Positions 25,308 to 34,142 are shown, counted from the stretch's first letter. The stretch is DNA of 64,000 nt from Oscillospiraceae bacterium (GCA_025758045.1 CP107208.1:2542001-2606000); one strand, 5' to 3'. A program made the numbers and translations. Notes: generated by a model not told the origin, from the letters alone.

Positions 25308-26722
25308 AAAAGCTACTCCCCCTCGCCGCCGCACTGACCTTTACGTTAACCGCCTGTACCGCCCCTACATCTGATACTCTACCAGCCGCGCCGGAAGAAT
25401 CTACCACCATCCAAGACGTCGGCAGTGGGGAAGTGCGCATGCTAAGCGCCGCGGACGGCGGGATCTACTATCAGACTTTTGCCGACAGTGAGGTCAACCA
25501 CGAGGTCGACATTGGCCGCAATCTTGTCTATGCGGTCGAGGAAACCACTGGTCTGGCCCGCCCGGCCTGCAATGTACCCGGCTGCACCCACGACAGTGAT
25601 GCCTGCCCAGCCTACATCCAAGGCTCGGCCACTTGTTATGCCGATGGCAGCGAGGTCTATCTCTACATCTGCCTATATAAAGAAGTGGAAAATACAACCG
25701 TTTTCCGCTTAGAGAAAATCAACGCGGACCATACCCAACGTACCTGCCTTGCAGATGATTTACCGTTTGGATGGGTACAGCCTATCGGCATGGCGGCGGA
25801 TGACACGCACCTTTATTTCTTAACCACTGACAACTACAGCAACGCCACCATGTCCGCCATGCTGCTGGCCGTTTCTAAAGCAACCGGCGATATGCAGACG
25901 CTTTACCAGCTGGACGGTCTTGAAAACGGGCGCGGCAGCACGGGGCAAGTTACTTTCGTCAATCTGGTCGGCGCCAGCGGCTGCCAGCTGTATTTTACCC
26001 ATTCCGAAAGGAACCCCGATCCTAATAACTATTATAATTCCGCCGTACAGGTCTGGTGTTATGACCTTACCGCCAACCAGTGCACCGCCGCCCAACGGTA
26101 CGAGGTCGATGATGGCACCATCGTCACCCCGCCGCAGGAAGTCCACGATGATTACGGCAACACCTACACAAACAGCGGTGTCATCAGCCACAGCCGCCTC
26201 TATTACACCCTGACCGGCTACTACGGGTCTTTCAGCAGCGGCATTGCCGAATGCGACAACGAACACGGCACCGCCGCCGTGCGGGATGCAGCCACCGGGC
26301 AGCGCACCGTGCTTGCCGAAAACCTGCCCACTACCACCGCCGAGTACGAGGCAAACTACAGCATCGCTCGTTATCACGATGGCTGGCTGCTGACGGTGGA
26401 CGAGTGGGGCCGCGGTTCTGACGGCATGGGCACCGGCGATGGCACCAGCGCACAATATTTCTGCGATGGCAGCGGCCAGATGACCCTCATCCCGCAAAAG
26501 CGTTATGCCGAGGGCAAGGGTGTACAGAACATCCAGATTTTGGACATCCAGAACGGCCAGGTGCTGGTCATCTACGATGAACAGATTGACACCCGACAGG
26601 GCATTGACAAATCCGGCACAGCCTACACCTACACGCCAGTCTGGCGCCTGTACGGCGTCATGCCGTTGGAAGACCTGCTTGCCGGCAGCATCGATTTCAC
26701 TCCCCTGCAGTTCATTTCCTGA
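25304..26722 (+). CDS. Second lipoprotein with C-x4-C-x-H-x4-CPA motif
   Basis: The 472-residue protein has a lipobox (LTAC) and the motif CNVPGCTHDSDACPA from about residue 89, identical in spacing to that of the protein at 21697. Repeated beta-turn segments (DGSEVYLYICLY, DDTHLYFLTTDN, GCQLYFTHSE, SRLYYTLTG) suggest a propeller. Both open with a short Ser/Pro/Glu linker. It ends the operon. The Cys/His motif could bind a metal or form disulfides; nothing shows an enzyme active site. Confidence 0.8.
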   Translation: MKKLLPLAAALTFTLTACTAPTSDTLPAAPEESTTIQDVGSGEVRMLSAADGGIYYQTFADSEVNHEVDIGRNLVYAVEETTGLARPACNVPGCTHDSDACPAYIQGSATCYADGSEVYLYICLYKEVENTTVFRLEKINADHTQRTCLADDLPFGWVQPIGMAADDTHLYFLTTDNYSNATMSAMLLAVSKATGDMQTLYQLDGLENGRGSTGQVTFVNLVGASGCQLYFTHSERNPDPNNYYNSAVQVWCYDLTANQCTAAQRYEVDDGTIVTPPQEVHDDYGNTYTNSGVISHSRLYYTLTGYYGSFSSGIAECDNEHGTAAVRDAATGQRTVLAENLPTTTAEYEANYSIARYHDGWLLTVDEWGRGSDGMGTGDGTSAQYFCDGSGQMTLIPQKRYAEGKGVQNIQILDIQNGQVLVIYDEQIDTRQGIDKSGTAYTYTPVWRLYGVMPLEDLLAGSIDFTPLQFIS

Positions 26723-26772
26723 GCATTGACAGCATTGACGCAGACAACTCAACAAAATCCGCCGTCTTTTGC

Positions 26773-26801
26773 TTGCATATTTTCCCGTTTTGGCGTATAG
26801 T
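26773..26801 (+). promoter_or_regulatory. Promoter of the sortase gene
   Basis: TTGCAT (26773-26778) and TATAGT (26796-26801) are spaced 17 bp, 35 bases before the start codon. Confidence 0.65.
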
Positions 26802-26835
26802 AAGGGCAGTATTCTGACAGGGAGAAGCAAACACT

Positions 26836-27789
26836 ATGGCCAAAATTCACCGCAACGATATGCCCGTCCAGCACCCCACCCAAACCATCACCCTGCCCAA
26901 AGAGCCGGAACCTGCTGCCCCCAAGGCTACCGCACCCCAGTTCTACGACCAGGACAAGGACGCCGACTACGAGGCCCCGCACCCGGCCAAAGGCAAGGGA
27001 AGCGCCGCGAAAGCGGGCAAAGCCAAAAGTAAAAAGGATCTGGCCTACACCATCGCCATGGTGGTTTTTGCGGTCATCTTCCTGGTCAGCGGCGGGCTGC
27101 TGGTCAAGCGCTTTTTCGACGATAAAAAGACCGAGAACGAGTTTTCCGACCTGCAATCGATGATCGACGTTGCCGCTACACCCGCCCCGACCGAGGACAG
27201 CGAGCCTTCCAACGCCGCCAAATTCGCCGCCCTGAAAGACCAGAACAGCGATTTCATGGGCTGGATCTCCATCGAGGGCACCAGCCTGGACTTCCCGGTC
27301 ATGTACGCGCCCAACAACAAAGACTACTACTTAAAACACGATTTCAAGCACCAGTACAGCGATTACGGCGTGCCGTACCTGGATGAAAAAACGACCATCG
27401 GTGCCAATGCCCAAAGCAATAACCTGATCGTCTACGGCCACAACATGAAGACCGGCACCATTTTCGGCTGCCTGACCGAGTATAAAAAAGCGGCCTATTA
27501 TCAGGAACACCCCTACATCGAGTTCGACACCCTGTACGGCGACGCCAAGTACGAGGTCTTTGCCGCCTTTGCCATCGACGTGGTACAGGACACCAGCTTC
27601 GTCTATAACCAGTACGTTGATATGGACGAGGATACCTACAACGACTACGTGGCCGAGGTCATCCGCCGCAGCGATGTAGACAGCGGCATCCGCCCCGAGT
27701 ATGGCGAGCAGCTGCTGACCCTTTCTACCTGCGAATATTCCTCGGCCAACGGGCGGTATGTGGTAGTCGCCCGCAAGGTAAGTTCCTAA
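26836..27789 (+). CDS. srtB: Class B sortase
   Basis: The 317-residue protein has an N-terminal cytoplasmic region of about 70 residues rich in Pro and Lys, one membrane helix (about 72-93), then the sortase fold. Catalytic residues are H202 in YGHNM, C299 in LSTCEYS and R307 in NGRYVVVARK; the SrtB-type helical insertion is present. It anchors surface proteins by transpeptidation. No protein with an LPxTG- or NPxTN-like signal is encoded nearby, so the substrates are elsewhere. The cytoplasmic tail is unusually long. Confidence 0.9.
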   Translation: MAKIHRNDMPVQHPTQTITLPKEPEPAAPKATAPQFYDQDKDADYEAPHPAKGKGSAAKAGKAKSKKDLAYTIAMVVFAVIFLVSGGLLVKRFFDDKKTENEFSDLQSMIDVAATPAPTEDSEPSNAAKFAALKDQNSDFMGWISIEGTSLDFPVMYAPNNKDYYLKHDFKHQYSDYGVPYLDEKTTIGANAQSNNLIVYGHNMKTGTIFGCLTEYKKAAYYQEHPYIEFDTLYGDAKYEVFAAFAIDVVQDTSFVYNQYVDMDEDTYNDYVAEVIRRSDVDSGIRPEYGEQLLTLSTCEYSSANGRYVVVARKVSS

Positions 27790-27867
27790 TTTATTTCGGT
27801 AATAGCATTACAAACTTTATTTCCTTTTGTAAATGCAAAATTTTATGCGCAAAATCAGCTTTTATAC

Positions 27868-27896
27868 TTGCCTAAATTTTGCAGGCGTGGTAAACT
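27868..27896 (+). promoter_or_regulatory. Promoter of a probable small RNA
   Basis: TTGCCT (27868-27873) and TAAACT (27891-27896) are spaced 17 bp. The predicted start near 27903 coincides with the first base of a helix closing a ~100-nt RNA. Confidence 0.6.
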
Positions 27897-27902
27897 GATA
27901 AA

Positions 27903-28003
27903 TGCGCAAGAACTCGTGATGAGTCTTATGGTGTAAGAACTCGGAAGAGAAGAATATGCGCAGCGGGCGGCCGTAGCCCTTGACGGCCGCCCGCCTTTTT
28001 TTT
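27903..28003 (+). ncRNA. Probable ~100-nt structured RNA or leader upstream of glmS
   Basis: The segment lies between a good promoter and a very strong terminator and has no credible ORF. TGCGC (27903-27907) pairs with GCGCA (27958-27962). Inside, a 9-base direct repeat AAGAACTCG (27908-27916, 27935-27943) lets GAGT (27921-27924) pair with either copy of ACTC. One choice gives a small 4-bp hairpin; the other gives an 8-bp stem with one bulge. It does not fit the glmS ribozyme or a hammerhead. A separate promoter for glmS follows, so it may be a free small RNA. Confidence 0.55.
27963..28003 (+). terminator. Strong terminator upstream of glmS
   Basis: A perfect 12-bp stem GCGGGCGGCCGT / ACGGCCGCCCGC is followed by eight T. 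It ends the putative RNA and insulates glmS from upstream transcription. Confidence 0.92.
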
Positions 28004-28012
28004 GCAAAACAG

Positions 28013-28041
28013 TAGACATTTTTCGTAAAATAGAATATACT
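28013..28041 (+). promoter_or_regulatory. Promoter of glmS
   Basis: TAGACA (28013-28018) and TATACT (28036-28041) are spaced 17 bp, giving a ~60-nt leader before the glmS start codon. Confidence 0.75.
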
Positions 28042-28109
28042 TATGTGCGTATATTGTTAAAAAGCAAGATCTATACCGTACTGAACATAAACAAGGAGGC
28101 GCAACTCTT

Positions 28110-29951
28110 ATGTGTGGAATCGTCGGTTTTACCGGTGCCGCCCAGGCAGCACCGATCCTGTTAGATGGCCTGGCCAAGCTGGAATACCGCGGCTATGACT
28201 CGGCCGGTCTCGCCGTGCAGAACGCTGCCGGCAAGATCGAAGTCGTCAAAGCCAAAGGCCGCCTGAAAGTATTAAGTGAGATGACGGACGGCGGCAATAC
28301 CCTTACAGGCACCTGCGGCATCGGCCATACCCGTTGGGCCACTCACGGCGAGCCTTCTGTGGTCAATGCGCACCCCCATTACTCCAACGATAAAAAAATT
28401 GCCATCGTGCATAACGGCATCATCGAGAACTACCTAGAGATCAAAGAGCGCCTGACCAACAAAGGCTTTACCTTTGTCTCCCAGACGGACACCGAGGTGC
28501 TGGCCCAGCTGCTGGACTACTATTACATGGGCGAGTCCGCCGGCGACCCGCTGGACGCCATCGCCCGCACCATGCTGCATGTGCGCGGCTCCTACGCGCT
28601 GGGCGTGCTGTTTGCCGACGAGCCGGGCACCATCTACGCCGCCCGCAAGGACAGCCCGCTGGTGGTCGGCAAGGCCGAGAACGGCACCCTGATTGCCTCT
28701 GACGTGCCCGCGCTGCTCAAGTACACCCGCACGGTCTACTACATCGACAACCTGGAGATTGCGCGGCTGACGCCTGATTCCATCGAGTTTTTCGATACTG
28801 ACAAAGAGTCCGTCCAGCACGAGGCTTCCACCATCGAGTGGGACACTGAGGCTGCCGAAAAGGGCGGCTTCGAGCATTTCATGATGAAAGAGATCCACGA
28901 GCAGCCCGCCGCTGTCCGGGATACGCTTTCCCCGCGCCTGAAGGACGGCAAGATTGATCTGTCCGAGCTGGCTCTGGACGAGGACGCTATCCGCGGCATC
29001 CACCGCATCTACATCATCGGCTGCGGCTCCGCTTACCATGTGGGCATGGCCGCGCGCTATGTATTCGAAAGCCTGGCCCGCCTGCCGGTGGAGGTCGACG
29101 TCGCCAGCGAGTTCCGTTACCGCAACCCTGTGCTGGAGCCGGATTCTCTCGCGCTGGTCATCAGCCAGAGCGGCGAGACCGCCGACACCCTTGCCGCCCT
29201 GCGCCTGTGCAGGGACCGCGGTGTGCGCACAGTGGGCATCGTCAACGTGGTGGGGTCCAGCATTGCCCGCGAGGCTGACGCCACTATGTACACCTGGGCC
29301 GGGCCGGAGATCTCCGTGGCCACCACCAAAGCCTACAGCACCCAGCTGGCAGCCTGCTACCTGCTGGCCACCGAGTTTGCCCGCGTGCACGGCACCCTGG
29401 CTGACGGCCAGTACGAGAACCTTGTGGTCGAGCTGGAAGCCCTGCCCGAAAAGATTGAAAAGACGCTGGCCGACAAGGAGCGCATCCAGTGGTTTGCCAG
29501 CAAGTACGCCAACGCCAAAGACGCCTTCTTCATCGGCCGCGGGCTGGATTACGCCGTAGCGCTGGAAGGCAGTCTGAAATTCAAGGAGATCAGCTACATC
29601 CACTCCGAGGCCTTCGCCGCGGGCGAGATGAAACACGGCCCCATCTCTCTGGTGGAGAAGGGGACACTGGTTGTGGGTATCCTGACCCAGCCGGACCTGT
29701 TCGAAAAGAGCATCTCCAACATGGTCGAGGTCAAGAGCCGCGGCGCTTTCCTGATGGGCCTGACCACCTACGGCAACTACAGCATCGAGGACACCGCCGG
29801 TTTCACCGTCTACGTGCCCAAGACCGATCCCCACTTTGCCACCAGCCTGTCGGTCATTCCGCTGCAGCTGCTGGCCTATTACGTCAGCTGTGCCAAGGGC
29901 CTGGATGTCGACAAACCGCGCAACCTGGCAAAATCTGTCACGGTTGAGTAA
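28110..29951 (+). CDS. glmS: Glutamine-fructose-6-phosphate aminotransferase (isomerizing)
   Basis: The 613-residue enzyme starts MCGIVGFTG, with the N-terminal nucleophile Cys of class II amidotransferases, then glutaminase residues GHTRWATHG and HNGIIENY. Two SIS domains follow (CGSAYHVGMAARY; SQSGETADTLAAL), and the conserved tail PRNLAKSVTVE closes it. It makes glucosamine-6-phosphate for peptidoglycan and other amino sugars. An AAGGAGG site precedes the ATG. Confidence 0.97.
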   Translation: MCGIVGFTGAAQAAPILLDGLAKLEYRGYDSAGLAVQNAAGKIEVVKAKGRLKVLSEMTDGGNTLTGTCGIGHTRWATHGEPSVVNAHPHYSNDKKIAIVHNGIIENYLEIKERLTNKGFTFVSQTDTEVLAQLLDYYYMGESAGDPLDAIARTMLHVRGSYALGVLFADEPGTIYAARKDSPLVVGKAENGTLIASDVPALLKYTRTVYYIDNLEIARLTPDSIEFFDTDKESVQHEASTIEWDTEAAEKGGFEHFMMKEIHEQPAAVRDTLSPRLKDGKIDLSELALDEDAIRGIHRIYIIGCGSAYHVGMAARYVFESLARLPVEVDVASEFRYRNPVLEPDSLALVISQSGETADTLAALRLCRDRGVRTVGIVNVVGSSIAREADATMYTWAGPEISVATTKAYSTQLAACYLLATEFARVHGTLADGQYENLVVELEALPEKIEKTLADKERIQWFASKYANAKDAFFIGRGLDYAVALEGSLKFKEISYIHSEAFAAGEMKHGPISLVEKGTLVVGILTQPDLFEKSISNMVEVKSRGAFLMGLTTYGNYSIEDTAGFTVYVPKTDPHFATSLSVIPLQLLAYYVSCAKGLDVDKPRNLAKSVTVE

Positions 29952-29992
29952 TTTTCACCAAAAAGCAAAGCCTATCTTTATAAAAACTGCCC

Positions 29993-30033
29993 GCTCCGTT
30001 TGTGCGCAGCATGCAACACGACGGAGCATTTTT
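29993..30033 (+). terminator. Terminator after glmS
   Basis: GCTCCGT (29993-29999) pairs with ACGGAGC (30021-30027) across a 21-base partly paired loop, followed by ATTTTT. Confidence 0.6.
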
Positions 30034-30101
30034 GTGCTATAATGAGTGTAAGGCTAAATAGTCATACAAAAATGTCGAGCTGTCAGGGAAGTACTCTGTA
30101 A

Positions 30102-30120
30102 GGGCGAACATTGTTCGCCC
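30102..30120. repeat. Short perfect hairpin in the leader of the dehydratase gene
   Basis: GGGCGAAC-ATT-GTTCGCCC is a perfect 8-bp stem with a 3-base loop and no T run. It lies in the 264-bp gap between glmS and the dehydratase gene, downstream of a TATAAT at 30038-30043 that lacks a good -35. It could be a dispersed palindromic repeat or a leader hairpin. Confidence 0.45.
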
Positions 30121-30215
30121 GTGCCCGTTTGGCATAGCAGTTGCTTTCCCATAGTTCCGCACAATATTTCCATCCTATTAAGATTTTTTATAAATCCAAA
30201 CCAAAAGGAAACAAC

Positions 30216-32195
30216 ATGCAACAGGATTCAAAACAAATCATCAAGGGTCTGCCGCGGCGCATTGCGCTGATGCTGCTGGACTGCGGGCTGATCGTGCTGT
30301 GCTACTGGCTGGCCGTCATGCTGCGGTTTGACAGCGGCGATGCCTACAAGCGGGTGCTGACCATCCGCGCTATGGCCCCCATGCTGGCCTACGTGCTGCC
30401 GATCTATATGATCGTGTTCTGGTTCGGCGGCCTGTACGAGATCATGTGGGAATACGCCGGCATGCGTGACCTGGCCCGCCTGACTTGTCTGTCGGGCCTG
30501 GCCACCGGCATCATCATGCTGTTCGACCTGTTCTATCACAGCCGCCCCATTTCCGGCGCTGTGCTGATCTTTGGTGCGGTGTTCAACACGGCGGCCATAG
30601 CGGGCGTGCGCTTCCTATGGCGGTTCAGCAGGACGCTGCACGATGCCTGTGTTAATAAACCCGAGGACGACACGCCGCTATTGATCGTAGGTGCGGGCAA
30701 TGCCGGCGCCTGGGCCGTCAACCTCTGCAAAAACAAGAACCAGAGCTTCGGCAACCCGGTCTGCCTGGTGGACGACGACCTAACCAAAAAAGGCCTGCGC
30801 GTGCAGGGCGTGCCGGTGCGCGGCACCATTTCCGATATTCCCGAATTGGTGCGCAAGTACCACATCGTCGAGATTGTTATTGCCATCACCACGTTAAAAG
30901 GTGACCGCCTCACCGAGATCATCAACCTCTGCAACTCCACCCACTGCCGGGTGCGCATGCTGTCTGACCCCCAGGCCGTGGACGAGAACGGCAACCCCGT
31001 AGCCGCCGGTTTCCGTGAGCTGAACACCGCCGACTTCCTTTCCCGCGACGAGATCCAGCTGAACAACGCCCAGATCTCCGAGTACCTGCACGATAAGGTC
31101 GTGCTGGTTACCGGCGGCGGCGGTTCCATCGGCAGCGAGCTGTGCCGCCAGATCATGCGCTACCAGCCCCGCCGTCTGCTCATCTTTGACATTTATGAGA
31201 ACTGCGCCTACGAGCTGGAGACCGAGCTGCGCAACAAGTACGGTGCCGAGGCCCCCGTCATCACGCTCATCGGCTCCATCCGCGATAAAGCCCGCCTGGA
31301 TGAGGTGTTCGAGACCTATCATCCATCGGTCGTCTTCCATGCGGCCGCCCACAAGCATGTGCCGCTAATGGAGATCAGCCCCGCCGAAGCCGTCAAAAAC
31401 AACGTATTCGGCACCAAGAATCTGCTGACTTCCGCCGCCGAGCATGGTGTCGAGCGCTTTGTCCAGCTTTCTACCGACAAGGCTGTCAACCCCACCAACG
31501 TTATGGGCTGCACCAAACGCCTCTGCGAGATGCTGATTCAATCCTTTGCCAGCGGCACCGACATGAAGTGCGTGGCCGTGCGCTTTGGCAACGTGCTGGG
31601 TAGCCACGGCAGCGTTATTCCGTTGTTTGAGGAGCAGATCAAGCGCGGCGGCCCCGTCACCATCACACACCCGGATATTGTGCGCTACTTTATGACCATC
31701 ACCGAGGCCGCGCAGCTGGTGCTGCAGGCCGGCGGCCTGGCCAAGGGCGGCAGCATCTACGTGCTGGATATGGGCGAGCCCGTCAAGATCATGGACCTGG
31801 CCACCCGGCTGATCCGCTTCTACGGCTACGAGCCGGGTGTAAATATGCAGGTCAAGATTACCGGCCTGCGTCCCGGCGAAAAGCTGTACGAGGAGCTGCT
31901 GATGGACGCTGAGCAGGACAAGATGCTCAAGACCGCCCACAACAAGATCTTCATCGCACCGCCCATGGACATCGACCTGGAAAAATTCTACACCCAGCTG
32001 CAGGAGCTGAAAGTTTCGGCCCACCACAACGATGACGCCGTAGTCGAATGCCTGCAGGAGATGGTGCCCAGCTACCATCCCAACCGCCGCGTGCGCGCCG
32101 ACCACACCGTCGTTGCTGCCAGCGGCAACACTATGATCCTTTCCCGCGAGGAGCTGGACAAAGCCCGCAAACTGCATGGCGCAAAGGGGGAATGA
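30216..32195 (+). CDS. Membrane-bound nucleoside-diphosphate-sugar dehydratase, CapD/PglF-like
   Basis: The 659-residue protein has four N-terminal membrane helices (to about residue 145) and a Rossmann-like region with LLIVGAGNAGAWAV. The catalytic long SDR domain follows, with NAD-binding TGGGGSIGSE near residue 298, STDKAVNPTNVMGCTKR and the family's Met/Lys pair in place of Tyr/Lys. These enzymes convert UDP-GlcNAc to a 4-keto-6-deoxy sugar at the start of capsule or glycan synthesis. The ATG follows an AAAAGGA site. It is followed four bases later by a phosphoglycosyltransferase gene. Confidence 0.9.
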   Translation: MQQDSKQIIKGLPRRIALMLLDCGLIVLCYWLAVMLRFDSGDAYKRVLTIRAMAPMLAYVLPIYMIVFWFGGLYEIMWEYAGMRDLARLTCLSGLATGIIMLFDLFYHSRPISGAVLIFGAVFNTAAIAGVRFLWRFSRTLHDACVNKPEDDTPLLIVGAGNAGAWAVNLCKNKNQSFGNPVCLVDDDLTKKGLRVQGVPVRGTISDIPELVRKYHIVEIVIAITTLKGDRLTEIINLCNSTHCRVRMLSDPQAVDENGNPVAAGFRELNTADFLSRDEIQLNNAQISEYLHDKVVLVTGGGGSIGSELCRQIMRYQPRRLLIFDIYENCAYELETELRNKYGAEAPVITLIGSIRDKARLDEVFETYHPSVVFHAAAHKHVPLMEISPAEAVKNNVFGTKNLLTSAAEHGVERFVQLSTDKAVNPTNVMGCTKRLCEMLIQSFASGTDMKCVAVRFGNVLGSHGSVIPLFEEQIKRGGPVTITHPDIVRYFMTITEAAQLVLQAGGLAKGGSIYVLDMGEPVKIMDLATRLIRFYGYEPGVNMQVKITGLRPGEKLYEELLMDAEQDKMLKTAHNKIFIAPPMDIDLEKFYTQLQELKVSAHHNDDAVVECLQEMVPSYHPNRRVRADHTVVAASGNTMILSREELDKARKLHGAKGE

Positions 32196-32199
32196 TGCC

Positions 32200-32826
32200 A
32201 TGTACCAACGCTATGTAAAACGCATCCTGGATTTTATCCTGTCCCTGGCCGCCACCATCGTGCTGGCCATTCCCATGGGTATTATTGCCCTGTGGATCAA
32301 AGCTGATTCTCCCGGCCCGGTATTTTTCAAGCAGCGGCGCGTCGGCAAGGGCAAGACCCACTTTAACATTTTAAAGTTCCGCACCATGCGCGGCGATACT
32401 CCCCACGATGTGCCCACGCATCTTTTAAAAAATGCTGACAGTTACATCACCAAAAGCGGCGCGTTCCTGCGCAAGACCAGCCTGGACGAACTGCCTCAGA
32501 TCTACAACATCCTGGCAGGGCAGATGAGCATCATCGGCCCGCGCCCCGCGCTGTATAACCAGTACGACCTGATCGATGCGCGCGATAAAGCACATGCCAA
32601 CGACATTCGTCCAGGCCTGACCGGCTTGGCGCAGATCAACGGCCGCGACGAGCTGCCTATCGATGTAAAGGCCAAATATGACGGGGAATACGCCACTCAC
32701 CTGACCTTCGGCATGGACCTGAAGATCTTCTTCCACAGCTTTTCCTACGTGTTCCAGCGCCGCGGTGTCGTCGAGGGTGGAACTGGTTCTATACAAGAGC
32801 CAAATGAACAGAAACCGTCAAATTGA
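32200..32826 (+). CDS. Monotopic phosphoglycosyltransferase (initiating sugar transferase)
   Basis: The 208-residue protein has one N-terminal re-entrant helix (FILSLAATIVLAIPMGIIALWI with basic flank). The PglC/WcaJ catalytic core follows: SPGPVFFKQRRVG, FKFRTM-like LKFRTMRG, the Asp-Glu dyad in TSLDELPQ, and IIGPRPAL. It transfers a phospho-sugar to undecaprenyl phosphate, here probably the product of the dehydratase upstream. The ATG at 32200 was chosen over 32176 because an AAAGGGGG site precedes it. A terminator follows, so the two genes stand alone. Confidence 0.9.
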   Translation: MYQRYVKRILDFILSLAATIVLAIPMGIIALWIKADSPGPVFFKQRRVGKGKTHFNILKFRTMRGDTPHDVPTHLLKNADSYITKSGAFLRKTSLDELPQIYNILAGQMSIIGPRPALYNQYDLIDARDKAHANDIRPGLTGLAQINGRDELPIDVKAKYDGEYATHLTFGMDLKIFFHSFSYVFQRRGVVEGGTGSIQEPNEQKPSN

Positions 32827-32836
32827 CGGATGAATT

Positions 32837-32870
32837 CCCCACTGTTTTACTGGGCAGTGGGGTTTATTTT
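32837..32870 (+). terminator. Terminator after the phosphoglycosyltransferase
   Basis: CCCCACTG / CAGTGGGG, a perfect 8-bp stem with a 10-base loop, is followed by TTTATTTT. Confidence 0.8.
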
Positions 32871-32922
32871 GCTCAAATTTAAAAAATATACAAGAAAATC
32901 TCGCTTTTTTCGTTAAAATATG

Positions 32923-32951
32923 TTGCAAAAGTCAAGCTAATTGTGTAAAAT
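32923..32951 (+). promoter_or_regulatory. Promoter of the CdaR/PucR-like regulator
   Basis: TTGCAA (32923-32928) and TAAAAT (32946-32951) are spaced 17 bp. Confidence 0.65.
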
Positions 32952-33030
32952 ATACATCAAGAGCTTTTGATTTTCGGGCAAGATGGCCAACGGCAATTTG
33001 CCCACAAATATCTGAAGGGGAGCACATACT

Positions 33031-34116
33031 ATGGCGAACAGGGTCTTCCAGAACGTGGTGTACCAGATGAAGGACGCCGTCGACCGCGTGGTCGGCGTTG
33101 TTGATGAAACGGGCACCGTGATTTCCTGCTCAGAGCTGGGGCAGATCGGTGAGGTGCGAGAAGGCGTAGCTGCTGCCCACCAGACCGCCGGTGATGCTTT
33201 TGTGCGCGACGGCTACTCCTACCATCAGTTCTCCAATGCCAAGCATAACGATTATGCTGCATTTGTGGAGGGCACTGATGAAACGGCCGAGCAGTTTTCT
33301 GCCATGCTGTCGATCAGCCTGCAGTGCATCAAACAGTATCACGACGAAAAATTTGACAAGACAAACTTTATCAAAAACGTCGTGCTGGACAACATCCTGC
33401 CCGGCGACATCTACGCCAAAGCGCGGGAGCTGCACTTCGTCTCCGACGTGCAGCGCGTTGTCCTGCTTGTCCGCGTGACCTCCGGCAACGATATTTCCGC
33501 TTACGATGTTGTCAGTGGTCTGTTCCCGGACAAGCAGAAGGACTTTGTCTTTAACATCAGCGAGACGGACACCGTGCTGGTCAAGGAGATCAAGCCCGAC
33601 AACAACACCCGCGATATGGAAAAGCTGGCCGCATCCATCGTGGACACCCTGCAGGGCGACCACTACATCAAAGCGGTCGTCGGCATCGGCACCCCCATCG
33701 GCAACATCAAAGATCTGGCCTCCAGCTTCAAAGAGGCCCAGATTGCTATGGAAGTCGGCAAGGTGTTCGACACCGAGCGTCAGGTCATCAGCTACGATCA
33801 CCTGGGCATCGCCCGCCTGATCTACCAGCTGCCCACTACATTGTGCGAGGCCTTCCTGCGCGAGGTCTTCAAGCAGGAGAGCATCGACTCTCTCGACGCT
33901 GAGACGCTGTTCACCATCCAGCGCTTCTTCGAGAACAACCTGAACGTTTCCGAAACGAGCCGCGGCCTGTTCGTACACCGTAACACGCTGGTCTACCGCC
34001 TGGAGAAGATCCGCAAGCTGACCGGCCTGGATCTGCGCAACTTCGATGACGCCATCGTCTTTAAGGTAGCGCTGATGGTCAAAAAGTACCTCTCCGCCAA
34101 CCCGGCCAAGTATTGA
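33031..34116 (+). CDS. CdaR/PucR-family transcriptional regulator
   Basis: The 361-residue protein ends with the PucR C-terminal helix-turn-helix (TIQRFFENNLNVSETSRGLF, HRNTLVYRLEKIRKLTG). A GGDEF-like CdaR middle domain precedes it (VVGIGTPIGNIKDLASSFKEA), and the N-terminal region of about 120 residues is unassigned. CdaR relatives sense sugar acids; no sugar-acid genes are near. It sits directly upstream of ftsE-ftsX with its own promoter and terminator, so it may be a neighbour rather than part of the division locus. Confidence 0.87.
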   Translation: MANRVFQNVVYQMKDAVDRVVGVVDETGTVISCSELGQIGEVREGVAAAHQTAGDAFVRDGYSYHQFSNAKHNDYAAFVEGTDETAEQFSAMLSISLQCIKQYHDEKFDKTNFIKNVVLDNILPGDIYAKARELHFVSDVQRVVLLVRVTSGNDISAYDVVSGLFPDKQKDFVFNISETDTVLVKEIKPDNNTRDMEKLAASIVDTLQGDHYIKAVVGIGTPIGNIKDLASSFKEAQIAMEVGKVFDTERQVISYDHLGIARLIYQLPTTLCEAFLREVFKQESIDSLDAETLFTIQRFFENNLNVSETSRGLFVHRNTLVYRLEKIRKLTGLDLRNFDDAIVFKVALMVKKYLSANPAKY

Positions 34117-34142
34117 TTTCCATAAATTCACAAAGATTTCAA

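Noticed and set aside
27916..27943. GTGATGAG followed by a small hairpin, resembling a hammerhead ribozyme core
   Set aside because: The core should be CTGATGA with a GAAA after stem II; neither is present.
27790..28109. glmS ribozyme, expected from the gene downstream
   Set aside because: The conserved ribozyme core and double pseudoknot sequence are absent, and an independent promoter lies between the structured RNA and glmS.
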